64,000 bases of DNA from Psococerastis gibbosa (GCA_963971405.1 OZ020487.1:29125371-29189370); one strand, 5' to 3'. Shown: positions 44,816 through 56,004, numbered from the stretch's first letter. Notes: generated by a model not told the origin, from the sequence alone. Program-made: numbers and translations.

Positions 44816-45805
44816 ATTGACGACCGTGTTACTGAAAAGGAAGTCAAAAATGTGGAAATGTAACAATTTCTACTTTGCCAGATTTCAAATGATTAGTGAA
44901 CTTTTATTAAAGTAATGCGTAAAATCCTTTTATTTACTTGAAGCACCAGCCATTTTCTATTTTTCTAGTTTGTTATGCAATATGCTAAATACACGGTATT
45001 AAATATTTAATATGAATTACAAAAAAATGAAGATGAACTAGTTTTTCAGAAACCCTAAGCAAATTGTATTAATATTTATTAAATTTTTATTATTTCATTC
45101 TAAAAATAAATAATGAAATCGAAAAAAATAAATAATGGAATAACAATGTTGTAACTAATCTCTTGACACGTCCTTTTGAAAACATGGCGGCAAAGCTGTG
45201 ACATTTTTTCCACATTTTCTTAAAAAAATATTAATTTGTGCGCTCAGGTTCATTACTTGAAGGGAAGAAATCTACCACAATTGTGCCTATTCAATTGAGC
45301 CAACCCTGTGGGGGGCTCATTTATAGAAAGGTACGATATTTATTTTGTTTGTAATGTTCTAAACTTTCCCGCGACCCCGCTTTTTTTGTAGTCTGGAGGG
45401 ATTTGTAAAACTCCGTTAATTACGCTAATTTAATTATGTTACTTGCACCAATAACTATAGTATTAGGATAATTGGCTGACTGTCAACATGTCTTATATGC
45501 CGGGGGATTGAAAAGTGGATGTTATTGTCGTTGTTACTAAGGTCAAGCTAAGCTTAATAAACTTGCCTAATCCATATTTAACCGGAATTCCCCCTTCTTA
45601 TTTTCGGGGTGACTTTGACTGAACATTCTTTGAAAGGACGTCTTTTGTTTGCGAAAATGCTTTGACGTCTGTTCTGTATTCCTACAGGTGCAATATAAGC
45701 TAACCGCTATAGCCGGCATTTCCAATAATTCATTCTTGACAGCGTAAGGGCCGGTAAACGCTGTCGCGTGACACCGCTGGAAAATTTGTTAATGTAGCCA
45801 ATGGC
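44816..45805. other. Upstream region of BSDC1
   Basis: It probably holds the BSDC1 promoter and 5' UTR exon. An ATG at 44953 (MAGAS) followed by a GTAAAT donor-like site is seen on the minus strand, but splicing it to 44830 puts the main frame out of register. Nothing else is recognised. Confidence 0.4.
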
Positions 45806-45808
45806 TTA

Positions 45809-45950
45809 GGGGGGTATTCCACATACGTACAACGTCAATGAAAATTATGAAATTGATGGTGGCAGCAGACATTTTTACATACTAAAAATTCTGCTGCCAC
45901 CATCAATTTCATAATTTTCATTGACGTTGTACGTATGTGGAATGGGGGTC
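45809..45950. mobile_element. Short foldback hairpin, first of a pair
   Basis: It starts GGGGGGTATTCCACATACG and ends with the inverted partner (GGAATGGGGGTC), with TTA on both sides. The arms ACGTCAATGAAAATTATG pair perfectly. The loop has GGTGGCAGCAGACATTTTTAC; both loop sides have CAGCAG/CTGCTG where its neighbour has TAGCAG/CTGCTA. Confidence 0.9.
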
Positions 45951-45966
45951 TTAGATAAAGAACTAA

Positions 45967-46109
45967 GGTGCCCATTCCACATACGTACAACGTCAATGAA
46001 AATTATGAAATTGAAGGTGGTAGCAGAATTTTTAGTATGTCTTTAATGTCTGCTACCACCTTCAATTTCATAATTTTCATTGACGTTGTACGTATGTGGA
46101 ATGGGCGCC
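45967..46109. mobile_element. Short foldback hairpin, second of a pair
   Basis: It starts GGTGCCCATTCCACATACG and ends GTATGTGGAATGGGCGCC, with TAA on both sides. Arms as in the neighbour 13 bases away (between the target repeats, about 10 bases), but the loop is reversed: GTGGTAGCAGAATTTTTAG with the full TTTAATGTCTGCTACCAC on the right. The reversal shows the two elements are in opposite orientation. Confidence 0.9.
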
Positions 46110-46185
46110 TAACTAGATGGTCCACTACGGCCTTAATAGTAGTATTTGTTTATTTACAAATGGCGGAAAAATTCCCTAAAACAAA

Positions 46186-46845
46186 AAAACTTGCCGACCG
46201 GGACTTGAGACTGCGCTAGTATCGCGTTTCCGCCCAAACCTACAAAAAAAAACTTTCATTTTAAATTGATTTTATATTATTTTTTTAATGTTCATTTAAT
46301 TAAATAATAAATGCAACTTTAAATTTATACAATTTACAAAGTGTTAAATTTGTTTAAATAAACAATTAAGTTGTTAATTAATTATTAAAAAATAGTGCTG
46401 TTGAACTGAGTAGTGAAAGTGAAATAAAAACAAAGGTGGCTGATGAACTACGTTTATCTTATTTTCAGATAAAATATAGCCTGAAGTTTGGAAAAAGGTC
46501 ATTGGTTATAATAAATAGGCTATATTTCAATTTATAAAAATATTAAAGTCGCTTAGATAATCAATTTAATTGAAATTAATGATTAAAAACAGTGCTTTGA
46601 CAAGGAAGTAGATGGCGGTTTTAGTCATTGAATGTCCTCAGAGATATCATATAAACTTAAAATTGAAAAACAAATTAGTCACTGCTTAAAATAAATATAT
46701 TTAAATCTATGCAAAATTAAATTTCCGTAGATAAATTATTTAATTACAACTAATAATTAAAAACTGTGCTCTTGGCTTTCGTAGTCAGATAAAACTTGCC
46801 GACTGTTCCTGCAGACAGCGCTGCGGGCGGAAATACTGAACGCTA
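46186..46845. repeat. AT-rich tandem repeat, about 185-bp period
   Basis: TATTAAAAAATAGTGCTG, TGATTAAAAACAGTGCTTTG and ATAATTAAAAACTGTGCTC recur at about 46385, 46580 and 46760. AACTTGCCGAC occurs near both ends (46188 and 46794). Units are strongly diverged. Non-coding. Confidence 0.5.
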
Positions 46846-46928
46846 TATGCATTGAACGGGGTCGGGCCAATGGGTAGTTGAAACACCACAGAGGCAACTC
46901 GCATACTGGCGATATGAAATAAATACAC

Positions 46929-47373
46929 GACGTTTTGTTCTATTACTAAGCTTACCTAGCGGGGTTAGTGCTAGCCGCCTTACCAAGTTGAATCCAGCGG
47001 ACCAGAGCAGGTTCAAAGATGCAGATAACTTGGTAGTGTGCACAGTGCCGGTAGGGAAACATGGTTGGACTTGTCCTAGTCACCTCCGAACTAATCGTGT
47101 GACTTCACTGTGTTTCCCAAGTGGTTCGGAATCCGCTATAATCAGGAGGTCCCCTGTCCTATGGGCCCACACCGTGGCCTGGGACTGTGTCCAACCATAC
47201 TACTACTAGGGCTAGCAAGCCCTCTCTTACACTCAATTAGGAAGGCCCGGGACCGCCTGCTTTACATGCCCTCCGAAGCATGGCCAGAAACGTTAGGAAG
47301 GGTTGGGCTCGAACCAACAACCTTTCGGGTGAAAGTCGGAGTCCGTACCACTACTCTACATGTCCTGACTGAT
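46929..47373 (-). repeat. SINE family A, split by repeat X
   Basis: Two parts, 46929-46974 and 47206-47373, together match the copy at 15129. The second contains reverse-strand box B (GGGCTCGAACC) and box A (GGAGTCCGTACCACTAC). The intervening 231 bp is a copy of repeat X. Confidence 0.75.
46975..47205 (+). mobile_element. Repeat X inserted into a SINE
   Basis: It matches 9005-9240 from CCGCCTTACCAAGTTG onward. The flanks TTAGTGCTAG and CTAGGGCTAG (8 of 10) look like a target duplication, and removing the insert restores the SINE. This is the best evidence that family X is mobile. Confidence 0.65.
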
Positions 47374-49847
47374 ATTACAGGTACCTGTATGTTGTTATTG
47401 TAGGAACGGATGTTTATTTTAATGTGTTTCGATAAATCGTTTGGGGCTCCGTACTCATTAATTGTTCTCGACTATTACACCAGCAGAAATAAGATCTAAA
47501 ACGTTTTAAGTTTAGTTCTGGCTTAGTTGACATGCTCAATAGTGCTGAACTTGCTTCCGGTTTCTAATTTTGACTGGACACCGTTTATCTCGTTTCTGTT
47601 TCAAAAGGGCTCATGATGTTATTTTACTTTTTTTATTAATTAATATTTAATGCCTAAATTAGTTATGTTTGGTAAATAAACTGCGATCCTACATCGCACT
47701 ATGCGGAAGATGTCGTGAGCTCAGGCTGTGCCTGGTCTTAAATTCTTTAATGCTTCGAATACTGGTACACCCAAGTAATATAATCGGATTGAAAGGCCCA
47801 AAATTCGCCTACATAGAAAATAAAGACAATCTTTTAGGTGTAAAAACGTTCCCAGGTAATGTTGATAGGAGAGTTAAGATCATTAAGACATTAAAAGATA
47901 GGAAAGGGGTTTCCTAAATTTTGATCCGTACTATTTCCGTAGTATGTAACCGCCACTGACACCGATTGCGCACAGTTACAGTGTTTGCCAAAATCCCGGA
48001 AAAACACGTTAATCGCTTTTCATACAAAAGTATGAAGTATATTACATTTGAACCCCTAGTAATTGATATTATAGCATCGTATGTGCGTGTCACACACTTT
48101 CACATAAAAAAAAAATGGTAGGTAAAAAAAAGGTAAAATGGTTGGAACAAAACTATATTACAAGTCTTGCTCCCCAATTTTCGGCTTCTTAAATAATAAT
48201 TAAGTATCTCTTTGTATACATTTTTGTATTAAAACATGACGGATTGTAAATGGACATAAGAGGAAGAGTTCTGGCTCCCTTCAAGTGGGGGTGAAGCCTA
48301 TTGACATTGGATGATGGCGCTTACAGGTCCCATTTAATTAATTACTATAACTGTCAAGCGATATGTGTAAACTGGAACAGCCCCATCATGTGAAAGTCCA
48401 CGCCGTCCTTGTAAAACGTCAGCGAAGTACAGAATGACAGCTCTAAATTTGATATTTCCTGTGGAATTTTTATTTTTTATTTTCTAGGATTGTAGATGTA
48501 GCCATACTTTTACAATACTAACAAGTTGGCTGTTTTTGCTAAATTCGATAATATTTACATGTTATTTTACATATTTTAATTAGGTTTCCTACCAAGTAAT
48601 CTCCAATTTTCATTAATGGTCGGCTTATCTACATATTGTTGCACTCGTCTTGACCTAATGTGAGTTTAATCTTTGCCCCGCCACTTAATAATGCAATGCA
48701 TCTTGTTATGCATGCATGGGTCAGTGCTATTGACCATCTGGTTGGCGCCGTCGATCTGCGAGCTGCTTCCTTTTTCTAAATCCGCGTCCGGCTGAACGTT
48801 TCGATTACGTGAGAGCGCTTAGTTTATTTTTCTTTGGCAGTACCTAATAGCATAGGCAAATCAAAGTACCATGGATGGATACAATGTAATGAGTCTCATG
48901 AAGGGGGGGGGGGGGGGGGAGAGAGGAGGTGTGACGTACCGTATCTATGTATCTAAAAGTACGCAAAAAGCGGTTTTCATCCCTGAATCATATATTAATC
49001 TTATGACGTCGGGTCATGAGTGATCCCAACGCGCCTTTTTGGCTTTAGTAAAAAACTGTAATGTTTTTTTTTTTTTTTTTTAATAAATACACGCCTTATT
49101 ATTATCAGGGTCATTTTAAAACTTATTAAAGTAGCCGTTACCGTTATAATAATACAACAACACCCCATAGCCCATAGTGATAGTATACCATCCCCCAGCT
49201 CCTCTATAGTGTAATATGCTGCCTCCCATCAGGTCGGTAAGGTGGGCATCCGCAGCCCATTCAATGAAGTGGCACAACAAGTCCAGGAGGTTCACGCCAT
49301 AAGCTGAATACATTCAAAATAAAGCTAATAAGCTTTTCAGGAACCCAAAAGTCAAGTGCGCAGAACTTACTTCGCCTATATTCTGTTGGCAGACCTATCT
49401 GTTAAATTGGTCATTTGTTTTCCAATTTTCCTTTTACTCCGTCACATTTCCTTTGACTACCTTTGCCATTTACCCCTACGTTTCACCGCCATCAGCAATA
49501 CTTACATAATGGTTAGGCGCCATCTATTCTATTTTATAATAGTTGCCTACAAATTAGGTGTCCCAAAAGATGTAAGAAGAATTTTGGAACGATTTTGTAA
49601 TAAGAGCTTTGGGGAAAACAATTATGTATTTATGTGAGTTTTTTTACCAAACAATGCCAAATTATATCTTAGTGTTGAAAATGTTATGTGGCATACCGTA
49701 GATATTTGGCTTCAACCTTCCAACTGTTTGCGTTCGGGCCATGATTAGTTCTTGTTTATGGCGCTTCCCATTCCATATCTTTGGAGTTGGTTTTTTAGGA
49801 ATGATTAAAACTATCTGTTAGCGTGCGTTTGGTTTTGTTTCGACGAG
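47374..49847. other. Intergenic region upstream of timeless
   Basis: Contains a G run (48903-48919) and a T run (about 49063-49081). Open frames at 47669-47917 and 49356-49637 lack recognised domains. The promoter of the timeless gene should be near 49700-49850, but no motif is distinct. Confidence 0.4.
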
Positions 49848-49916
49848 GTGCGTCCTAAGTTTTGCCCTGCTTTTTTATTTTATTTTTTGCTATCGTTTTT
49901 CTTTGTTCCCTTGTAG
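49848..49916 (+). other. Possible 5' UTR intron of timeless
   Basis: GACGAG then GTGCGTCC looks like a splice donor, and 69 bases later a T/C-rich tract ends in CCCTTGTAG, a strong acceptor, 22 bases before the ATG. If real, the gene has an intron although its coding region has none. Confidence 0.5.
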
Positions 49917-49938
49917 GTGATCGAGGTGTTCAAACGAG

Positions 49939-52900
49939 ATGTCCGCATTAATCGAGACAGAATTGGCGGTGACATGCAACGCTTTGGGTGGCTTGCATGG
50001 CGGGAAATACGTGATGGAGCCTCAGTGCTACGAGTCCGTGCGTGATATCATAAGATATCTTCGTCGGGACGATGCCTATCACCAAGTGCGAGTGCATCTT
50101 GGCAAATCTAAAATATTGCAAACCGACTTCATCCACATTGCCAAGGCTAGTTCAGGCGAACTTTTTGATTTAGTTATTCGATTACTAGTCAGTTTAACTA
50201 ATCCAGTCATACTACTTTACAAAGAAGAACATCCCTGTGAGAAACAAGGACGGAACATTTATATGAACTTGATCGCATTTACACAGGATTACAAAGTTGC
50301 TTTTTGCGATGTTGACTTTTGGAAAGTGATCTTTGAGAAATTGGCAGCTTCATTAGAAGTGGACTGGGCTGAGAGATCCGAGGAAAGCAGTCTACAAATA
50401 GAACGTATGCTGGTGCTTTTAAGAAATGTTCTACAGGTACCCGCCGACAATGACCTTGAACGCCGTCCTGACAAAGACATAACGGTGCATGATAAACTTC
50501 TATGGGCTCTTCGGGAATCGAAAATTTTAGAGCTATTGCTTTATATTTCATCAAATAAGGACGAACAACAGTATTACCTCCATCTCCTTGAAATATTCTC
50601 CCTGATACTTCGTGAACAACGGCCGGAGGTATTGGCCAAGTGCGAGATTCGTCGCTCCGTAGCTGAAAAGGAGCAAGACTCGAGAGAATTAGCTGGGCTT
50701 CGGGAAAAGGAGAAACTTTGTGGCCGCCAGTTTAAAAATACCCGAAACTTTTCTCCGACTTATGTTGTTAAAAATGTTAAAACGTTTGCTAACAAAGACT
50801 TGATTTACCATAAGTCTCTTGACAAATTGAATGAATTGAAGTTGTCGCAAGACAAACGTAGGCAAAAGACCCCGAAAAATAAGTTTCCCGTTGATAGTGA
50901 GCGGCTTGAAAGGAGTTCTGCGTTTTCTGTTCGAATGTTTCTCAAAGAGTTTTGTGTTGAGTTTCTAGCTTGCGGATTTAATAATTTAATGGGATACGTC
51001 AAAGATAAGCTTGTTGCCGGCAAAGGCCTTCCAAATGATGAGTCTTACTATTTTTGGGCGTTAAAATTTTTCTTAGAGTTCGCTTGCTATGCCAATGTTG
51101 AAGTTAAACTAGTTAGTGAGTGTTTAAGGGTGGAGACATTCCATTTCGCGCAAACGCAGATTGAGAAATGCTATGACAATATCACAATGGACAAGAAAAA
51201 AATCGCCACTTGGGTTAGAAGGCTTCATCTTGTCCTTAAAGCTTACCACGCGTTGTTGCAATCTTTGCAGTGGATGGATTCGTCAAAAGAACCTAGAATT
51301 AGAGAAAGCTCTAAAGTGTTGAAGTCAAATCTGTTTTATGTTGTCGAATATCGGGAGCTTATGTTAGACTGCCTCCTTCGTTATGATTCGGGGAAATATC
51401 CCATATCTTTTCTGAGAGATCTTATTGAAACTAATCATTTTAATCTAAAGCTATTGGAGAATTTTTGCAAATCAAGCAAAATTGTGGTGCAACGGAAGAA
51501 AAGGGTCGTAAAAAGATCAAAGAAGGGCAGTGCTCCAGTTAAAGAGCTACCTAGGATTGAAACACCTGATGAGAAGTGGTATAGCATTAAGGAAGATGCT
51601 TTCGAAGTTATTTCGAAAAATGAAAGTATTCCAGAAATCCCCCCTTTTGACGCTGCATCTTCTGTTCCAATTGATGATCAGAAAGGGGAAGCAATGAAGA
51701 AAATCCAGGGGTTTTTGTGGAATAGATCAGTAAATAATGCTATTGGATTGCTTCGAAGTTCTAGACAGGTTTGGCCAGAAGATGATATTTTTGGAAGTGC
51801 GTCTATTTCGGTGGAAGAAGAGGTGATGGCATTGCAAGAGATATGCATTGCTGACTTGGGTGTCGCAGTAAAAGACAGCAGTAATGTTACCGTGGGCGAG
51901 GATGTTGACGCAGAAGATAGCGATGAAGATGGCGATGAGGAGCCTAATATGGAAATCATCGAGCAGAATTTTGAACTTCAAGATTATATTAAGAAACTGG
52001 TCAACAAGAAAGTAATCGAGGGGTGCTCGATCCTACTAGCCAATTACAAGAAAAACTCCATTACCACAAACCATTGTGTAGTGAAATTGCTGCATAGGAT
52101 TGCTTGGGACTGCAGATCGCCATCAATGCTGTACCAGGCATCTCTATTCATGACCTTGCTGAGAATTATCAGGGAAAAGGATCCTGTATATAGAGAGTTG
52201 CAGGGATTCAGTAAACACTTGATGAAGAAATTTCGAGAAAATGCTAAAACGAATCCTATGATATTTATGGAGCTTTTATTCTGGAAAGATGTTAAAACTG
52301 CGCATGATATCGAAAATGGCTACGGCACTAGCGATGAGAAAGATAACAGGCGAACCTGGTCGGAAGAAGAGGAAGATGAAGTACGTAGGCTCTGGGTTGA
52401 ATTCGATGAAAAAATGATAGATGCAGATAAAATAGATTGGATCGTTGGCAATCTCATTAATCAAAGCAGATCGCGCATGTCTGTTTTAAAGAAATTGAAA
52501 GAACTGATGCTAATAATGCCTGGAGAAAAGGTTTCGAAAAGGCGACGTGGTGGCAAGGAATGGACTGAGCAAGAAATCACAGAGCTGACCTTACTTTTTA
52601 ACCAATTCAAGAGTTCCATGGATGTAGTTACGATGATTAAGGAAAGAATGGCGTTGGCTAGGTCGAAGAAAAGTATCAAAGATAAGATAGTTGAGTTAGG
52701 TTTAGTGGCGAATTTGTCAGAGCTGAGGAAGAAAAAAGTAAAGAAGGGGAAAAGCGTCGTTGATAATGCAGGAGACCCAATTGCTTCGTCCTCTTCTGAG
52801 TCTGAATCTGAGAACGATGTTGAAAATATTAATCCAAGACCACTTAAAAAATCCTTTTCTGTTAGAGATGCGGTTGAAGCACTTAAAATGGTTCAAGATA

Positions 52901-53883
52901 ATAAGGATGGCTTAGATTGGCTGCAGCGATGCCTCGAGGAATGTCTCGAGGAGGAAGAAGGATGCGACGGTTACCCTTTACTTGCTATCACTGAAGCCGA
53001 ATCTCAAGTATTGGCTGACATGAATTTCCAGAATGTTCTTAAAGAGTTGGGCTTGACTGAGCCTAATGGGGAACAGATATTTTGGGAAGTAAAAGCAATG
53101 TCCAAACTAGAAATGCATGATAGAATCGAGTTAGTAAAAGGAGCATTAGCTGGGGAATGGCCTGATGTAACTGCCGATGAAAAGTCTATTCAGCATCAAG
53201 ATTCAGAGGACTCTGATTTAGATGATGGATTTGAAAGACTGAAAACGATGATGGTTGGCTCAGGGGGAAAATCTGTAGATAAGACAAGTCAAGGCCGTAG
53301 CAGAGGTCGAAATAGAAGGAATGCTTCTGAGTTGGAAGATGTTCGTAGCGCTTCCTCATCACCCATGTCTGGAATCCTTGATGTGGTGTCAAAAGTGTCC
53401 AAAGATCGTAGTCGGTCTCCTTCGCTCTCATCTGAACCACGTCGAGCTGCTTCTGTAGGCTCAGATGTAGGCGAAGAAAAATCGAAACATTTAAACAGTC
53501 GTATTGACTCTGAATCAGAGCATGACTCTCCGTCAAAGAGAGATGGCACTTTTTCCAATAAACTTCTAGGTCGCCGCCAAGTGATTGTTGACGAAAACAG
53601 TAGCACTGATGATGACGAACGACCAAATATAGTCAGGAAGTCTCGAAAACCCAGCTGTTTAGCATCAGACTCGGAGGGGGAAGCTTCCCCAGCTCCGGAG
53701 CCATGGAAATACAAGAGAAGGCGATGTATTGGGTCAGACTCAGAGGTAGAAGAAAACCCCTCCGACGATGACAGGAAGAGTGTTCGATTGGAGGTTAGGA
53801 AAAAGACGAGGTTGCTAGACTCTGATTCAGAAGTTGAAGGTCATGGCTCAATGGATGAGGGCGATGAAAAGTTGTCCCGTTAG
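49939..53883 (+). CDS. timeout: Timeless homologue (TIMEOUT type), single-exon coding sequence
   Basis: An uninterrupted 1314-residue frame. The N-terminus (ELAVTCNALGGLHGG, SVRDIIRYLRRDDAYHQVR) is the conserved TIMELESS domain, followed by RDLIETNHFNLKLLENFCK near residue 500 and a conserved helical region about 670-800. Two tryptophan-led segments, RRTWSEEEEDEVRRLW (about 804) and KEWTEQEITELTLLF (about 872), fit the C-terminal Timeless region. The tail is Ser/acid-rich (SDSEGE, SDSEVE). It is the ancestral paralogue of clock timeless; family members act with TIPIN in fork protection and checkpoint signalling in the nucleus. Length is close to other animal members. The start is the first ATG after an acceptor-like site. 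Animal orthologues are normally multi-exonic, so the single exon is odd. Confidence 0.93.
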   Translation: MSALIETELAVTCNALGGLHGGKYVMEPQCYESVRDIIRYLRRDDAYHQVRVHLGKSKILQTDFIHIAKASSGELFDLVIRLLVSLTNPVILLYKEEHPCEKQGRNIYMNLIAFTQDYKVAFCDVDFWKVIFEKLAASLEVDWAERSEESSLQIERMLVLLRNVLQVPADNDLERRPDKDITVHDKLLWALRESKILELLLYISSNKDEQQYYLHLLEIFSLILREQRPEVLAKCEIRRSVAEKEQDSRELAGLREKEKLCGRQFKNTRNFSPTYVVKNVKTFANKDLIYHKSLDKLNELKLSQDKRRQKTPKNKFPVDSERLERSSAFSVRMFLKEFCVEFLACGFNNLMGYVKDKLVAGKGLPNDESYYFWALKFFLEFACYANVEVKLVSECLRVETFHFAQTQIEKCYDNITMDKKKIATWVRRLHLVLKAYHALLQSLQWMDSSKEPRIRESSKVLKSNLFYVVEYRELMLDCLLRYDSGKYPISFLRDLIETNHFNLKLLENFCKSSKIVVQRKKRVVKRSKKGSAPVKELPRIETPDEKWYSIKEDAFEVISKNESIPEIPPFDAASSVPIDDQKGEAMKKIQGFLWNRSVNNAIGLLRSSRQVWPEDDIFGSASISVEEEVMALQEICIADLGVAVKDSSNVTVGEDVDAEDSDEDGDEEPNMEIIEQNFELQDYIKKLVNKKVIEGCSILLANYKKNSITTNHCVVKLLHRIAWDCRSPSMLYQASLFMTLLRIIREKDPVYRELQGFSKHLMKKFRENAKTNPMIFMELLFWKDVKTAHDIENGYGTSDEKDNRRTWSEEEEDEVRRLWVEFDEKMIDADKIDWIVGNLINQSRSRMSVLKKLKELMLIMPGEKVSKRRRGGKEWTEQEITELTLLFNQFKSSMDVVTMIKERMALARSKKSIKDKIVELGLVANLSELRKKKVKKGKSVVDNAGDPIASSSSESESENDVENINPRPLKKSFSVRDAVEALKMVQDNKDGLDWLQRCLEECLEEEEGCDGYPLLAITEAESQVLADMNFQNVLKELGLTEPNGEQIFWEVKAMSKLEMHDRIELVKGALAGEWPDVTADEKSIQHQDSEDSDLDDGFERLKTMMVGSGGKSVDKTSQGRSRGRNRRNASELEDVRSASSSPMSGILDVVSKVSKDRSRSPSLSSEPRRAASVGSDVGEEKSKHLNSRIDSESEHDSPSKRDGTFSNKLLGRRQVIVDENSSTDDDERPNIVRKSRKPSCLASDSEGEASPAPEPWKYKRRRCIGSDSEVEENPSDDDRKSVRLEVRKKTRLLDSDSEVEGHGSMDEGDEKLSR

Positions 53884-53986
53884 TAAATGCCTATTCCTAA
53901 TTTGAGCTTTCAGGTGCTTCTTTTGAAAATTTCTAATGAGTTGTAATGGTCGGGTCAGTCGAACTATATTTTATTGTCAGTATTAC

Positions 53987-54380
53987 TTACTCCTTGGCGC
54001 TACGGCCTGCTCTGTCACATCGCGCCTGCGCTCTCCTTCGCCAGTCATCGATGCCAAGGATCGCCAGATCCACCTCGACGTCGTCCAGCCATCGCACCCA
54101 TGTTCGTCCCACTCGTCTCCTCCCTTGGGGCACTTTGTGTTAGGCTGTTCTTGTAGCCCTATTTTCTGGCATTCGTTCAACGTTCCATAGCCACCTGATG
54201 CGGGCTCTCTTGATTTCGGCTACTATCGGAGGTTTTCGGTATATCGCGTAGAGGTCGCCATTTCTACTCTTTCTGTCCCTCCCTCCCTCTCCCTGATTTT
54301 GCACTGGTCATACACCTTTCGGAGTATCTTCGCTCCCACCTTTCAAGTTGCTCCTCGCTCCTCCGAGTCATAACCATGTC
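53987..54380 (-). pseudogene. RTE-like non-LTR fragment, antisense behind timeless
   Basis: The minus strand reads RKVYDQCKIR, then IKRARIRWLWNVERMPENRA, a stop, then VGRTWVRWLDDVEVDLAILG and IDDWRRRAQARCDRAG, in frames broken by a stop and a shift. This is the C-terminal signature of RTE-like elements. It begins about 100 bases after the timeless stop codon. Confidence 0.75.
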
Positions 54381-56000
54381 TCTGTATATCAGTATTGGCT
54401 ATTTTTATTATTATTATTGTGCAGTCAAGGCGACCAAAAAGTGCATCGTTTAATTGGGCTTGATGTGCGTTGTATTGACATATCGTAGGTGTTTTGAACC
54501 TGGATCCTAAAGCTCTAGCTTCTTCACCTACATCTTGGTGGTACTGGTTATAAGAATCTTCCCTTTCCCTGAAGTGCCTTGAGACTTTGTTAGCTTTGTG
54601 TATAGCCTAACTTTATATTGTCCAATGTCCATTTTATAATAATATGTTTAGCTCTATACTGACTAAATCTCGCAAAATTACCTATAGAAAATTAGTAAGT
54701 TCGCCAAAAATTAAGCGCTGACCACCAGGCTGGCTTTTACTGGAGGTCGTTTTCTTGTTCAGCCAATTGGCCATTAGGCGCTGTGCCGCTTAATAAAGCA
54801 GTGCATTTCCCTCCAGCGTTGTAGTTCCGTTTTCCACCTCCAGGCCGCTACAGCTCTGTAGGTGATCATTAATACCTTCCCTGGTTGAGTCCATTCTGCC
54901 AATTCAAATAGCTATCTGAGATGAGATGGAATTAGACGTAGGTTCATTGAAAAAAAACTTTATGTTTTATTCTTACAGGGTGCATTTATAATTTTTTTAA
55001 GTACAGTTTTTAAAGTTTTCTGTGCATAGTTTCCGTCTATTACAATAAGACCTAAATCTAAAATAGAATAATTCTGTAATCAAAGGTAATATGCTGTTAT
55101 TATGCAACTGACAACTGTTAATTATTTAAACATTCCTTCCATTGATTTAGCCTGGTTTGTTTTGGACCTTGTATAGCTTTTAATACACATTGAATATGAA
55201 TTGATATACACTCATTGACATGTTCAATCATTCTCATTCTTAGCTTTGCTAATGTTACCACTTACCACCTTTACTGTATAGGTAGATAAGGAGTTGTTTC
55301 ACCACCAAATAGGTTGTTACTATGGTGAGTTGATTATTGTCTGATAAGTAAGATATCAGTAGGATTATTCGGACGGCCCCTTTAAACTACCTGGAGGCAT
55401 ACCGTCTCTAAAAGTCTGTAATTTTGTATTGGAATTGAATTGTATATGAGTGTTGACTAATAGTTGGTATTTACCGACAGATAAGAGGCCTGTTTCCGCA
55501 ATTTCAGATGGTTTTATCAGTAAGTTGTTATCGCCATTTGTTATTTCTTGAGGATAAATGTAATTGCCTTGAACAATTTTTTATGTAGACCATGGGAATA
55601 ACGGAAACTGACTCATTTAACGTTATCCTAATCATAATCATTTGACGTTGTAGATTTCATTTTGGCCCACCCTTATTAAACAGAAAAATATATAAAAATC
55701 ATCGTATTTTTTTACGATAATCAACTCCAGATTAATATAGAAAATAGCAATTCCATTTATAGTCTAAATAAACTATTTTCACTTTATGGGCTTTATGCTC
55801 AGTCTCCTGGTAACTAGAAAGTAGTCCCATTACGTGGAGAGGTAAGATTACAAGAAGGCCCATCCGTCATCTTTTCAACTGCCTTCCTACTGGTATCTTA
55901 ATAAAGATAAAAGTGTAAAATATTAGGTTGAAGTAACAATGGTGTGTAGTTTTCACAGTCGGAGTAAAAAAAACAAAATCGGAAACGGTCTAGTCATTCA
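54381..56000. other. 3' flank of timeless; nothing recognised
   Basis: AATAAA at 54792-54797 could be a polyadenylation signal for the timeless gene, but other explanations are possible. No gene or clear repeat is seen. Confidence 0.35.
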
Positions 56001-56004
56001 TTGA

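Noticed and set aside
45809..46112. CRISPR-like array from the paired repeats
   Set aside because: Only two units, each a long palindrome with its own target duplication, in a eukaryotic genome; these are transposons.
47669..47917. 82-codon open frame as a gene
   Set aside because: No recognisable motif, no splice context and no neighbours to support it.
49356..49637. 93-codon open frame upstream of timeless
   Set aside because: Hydrophobic and Leu/Phe-rich as expected from AT-rich DNA; no domain, no good splice or start context.
53186..53714. Antisense open frames of 141-146 codons inside the timeless gene
   Set aside because: They mirror the Ser/acid-rich coding strand and have no independent features.
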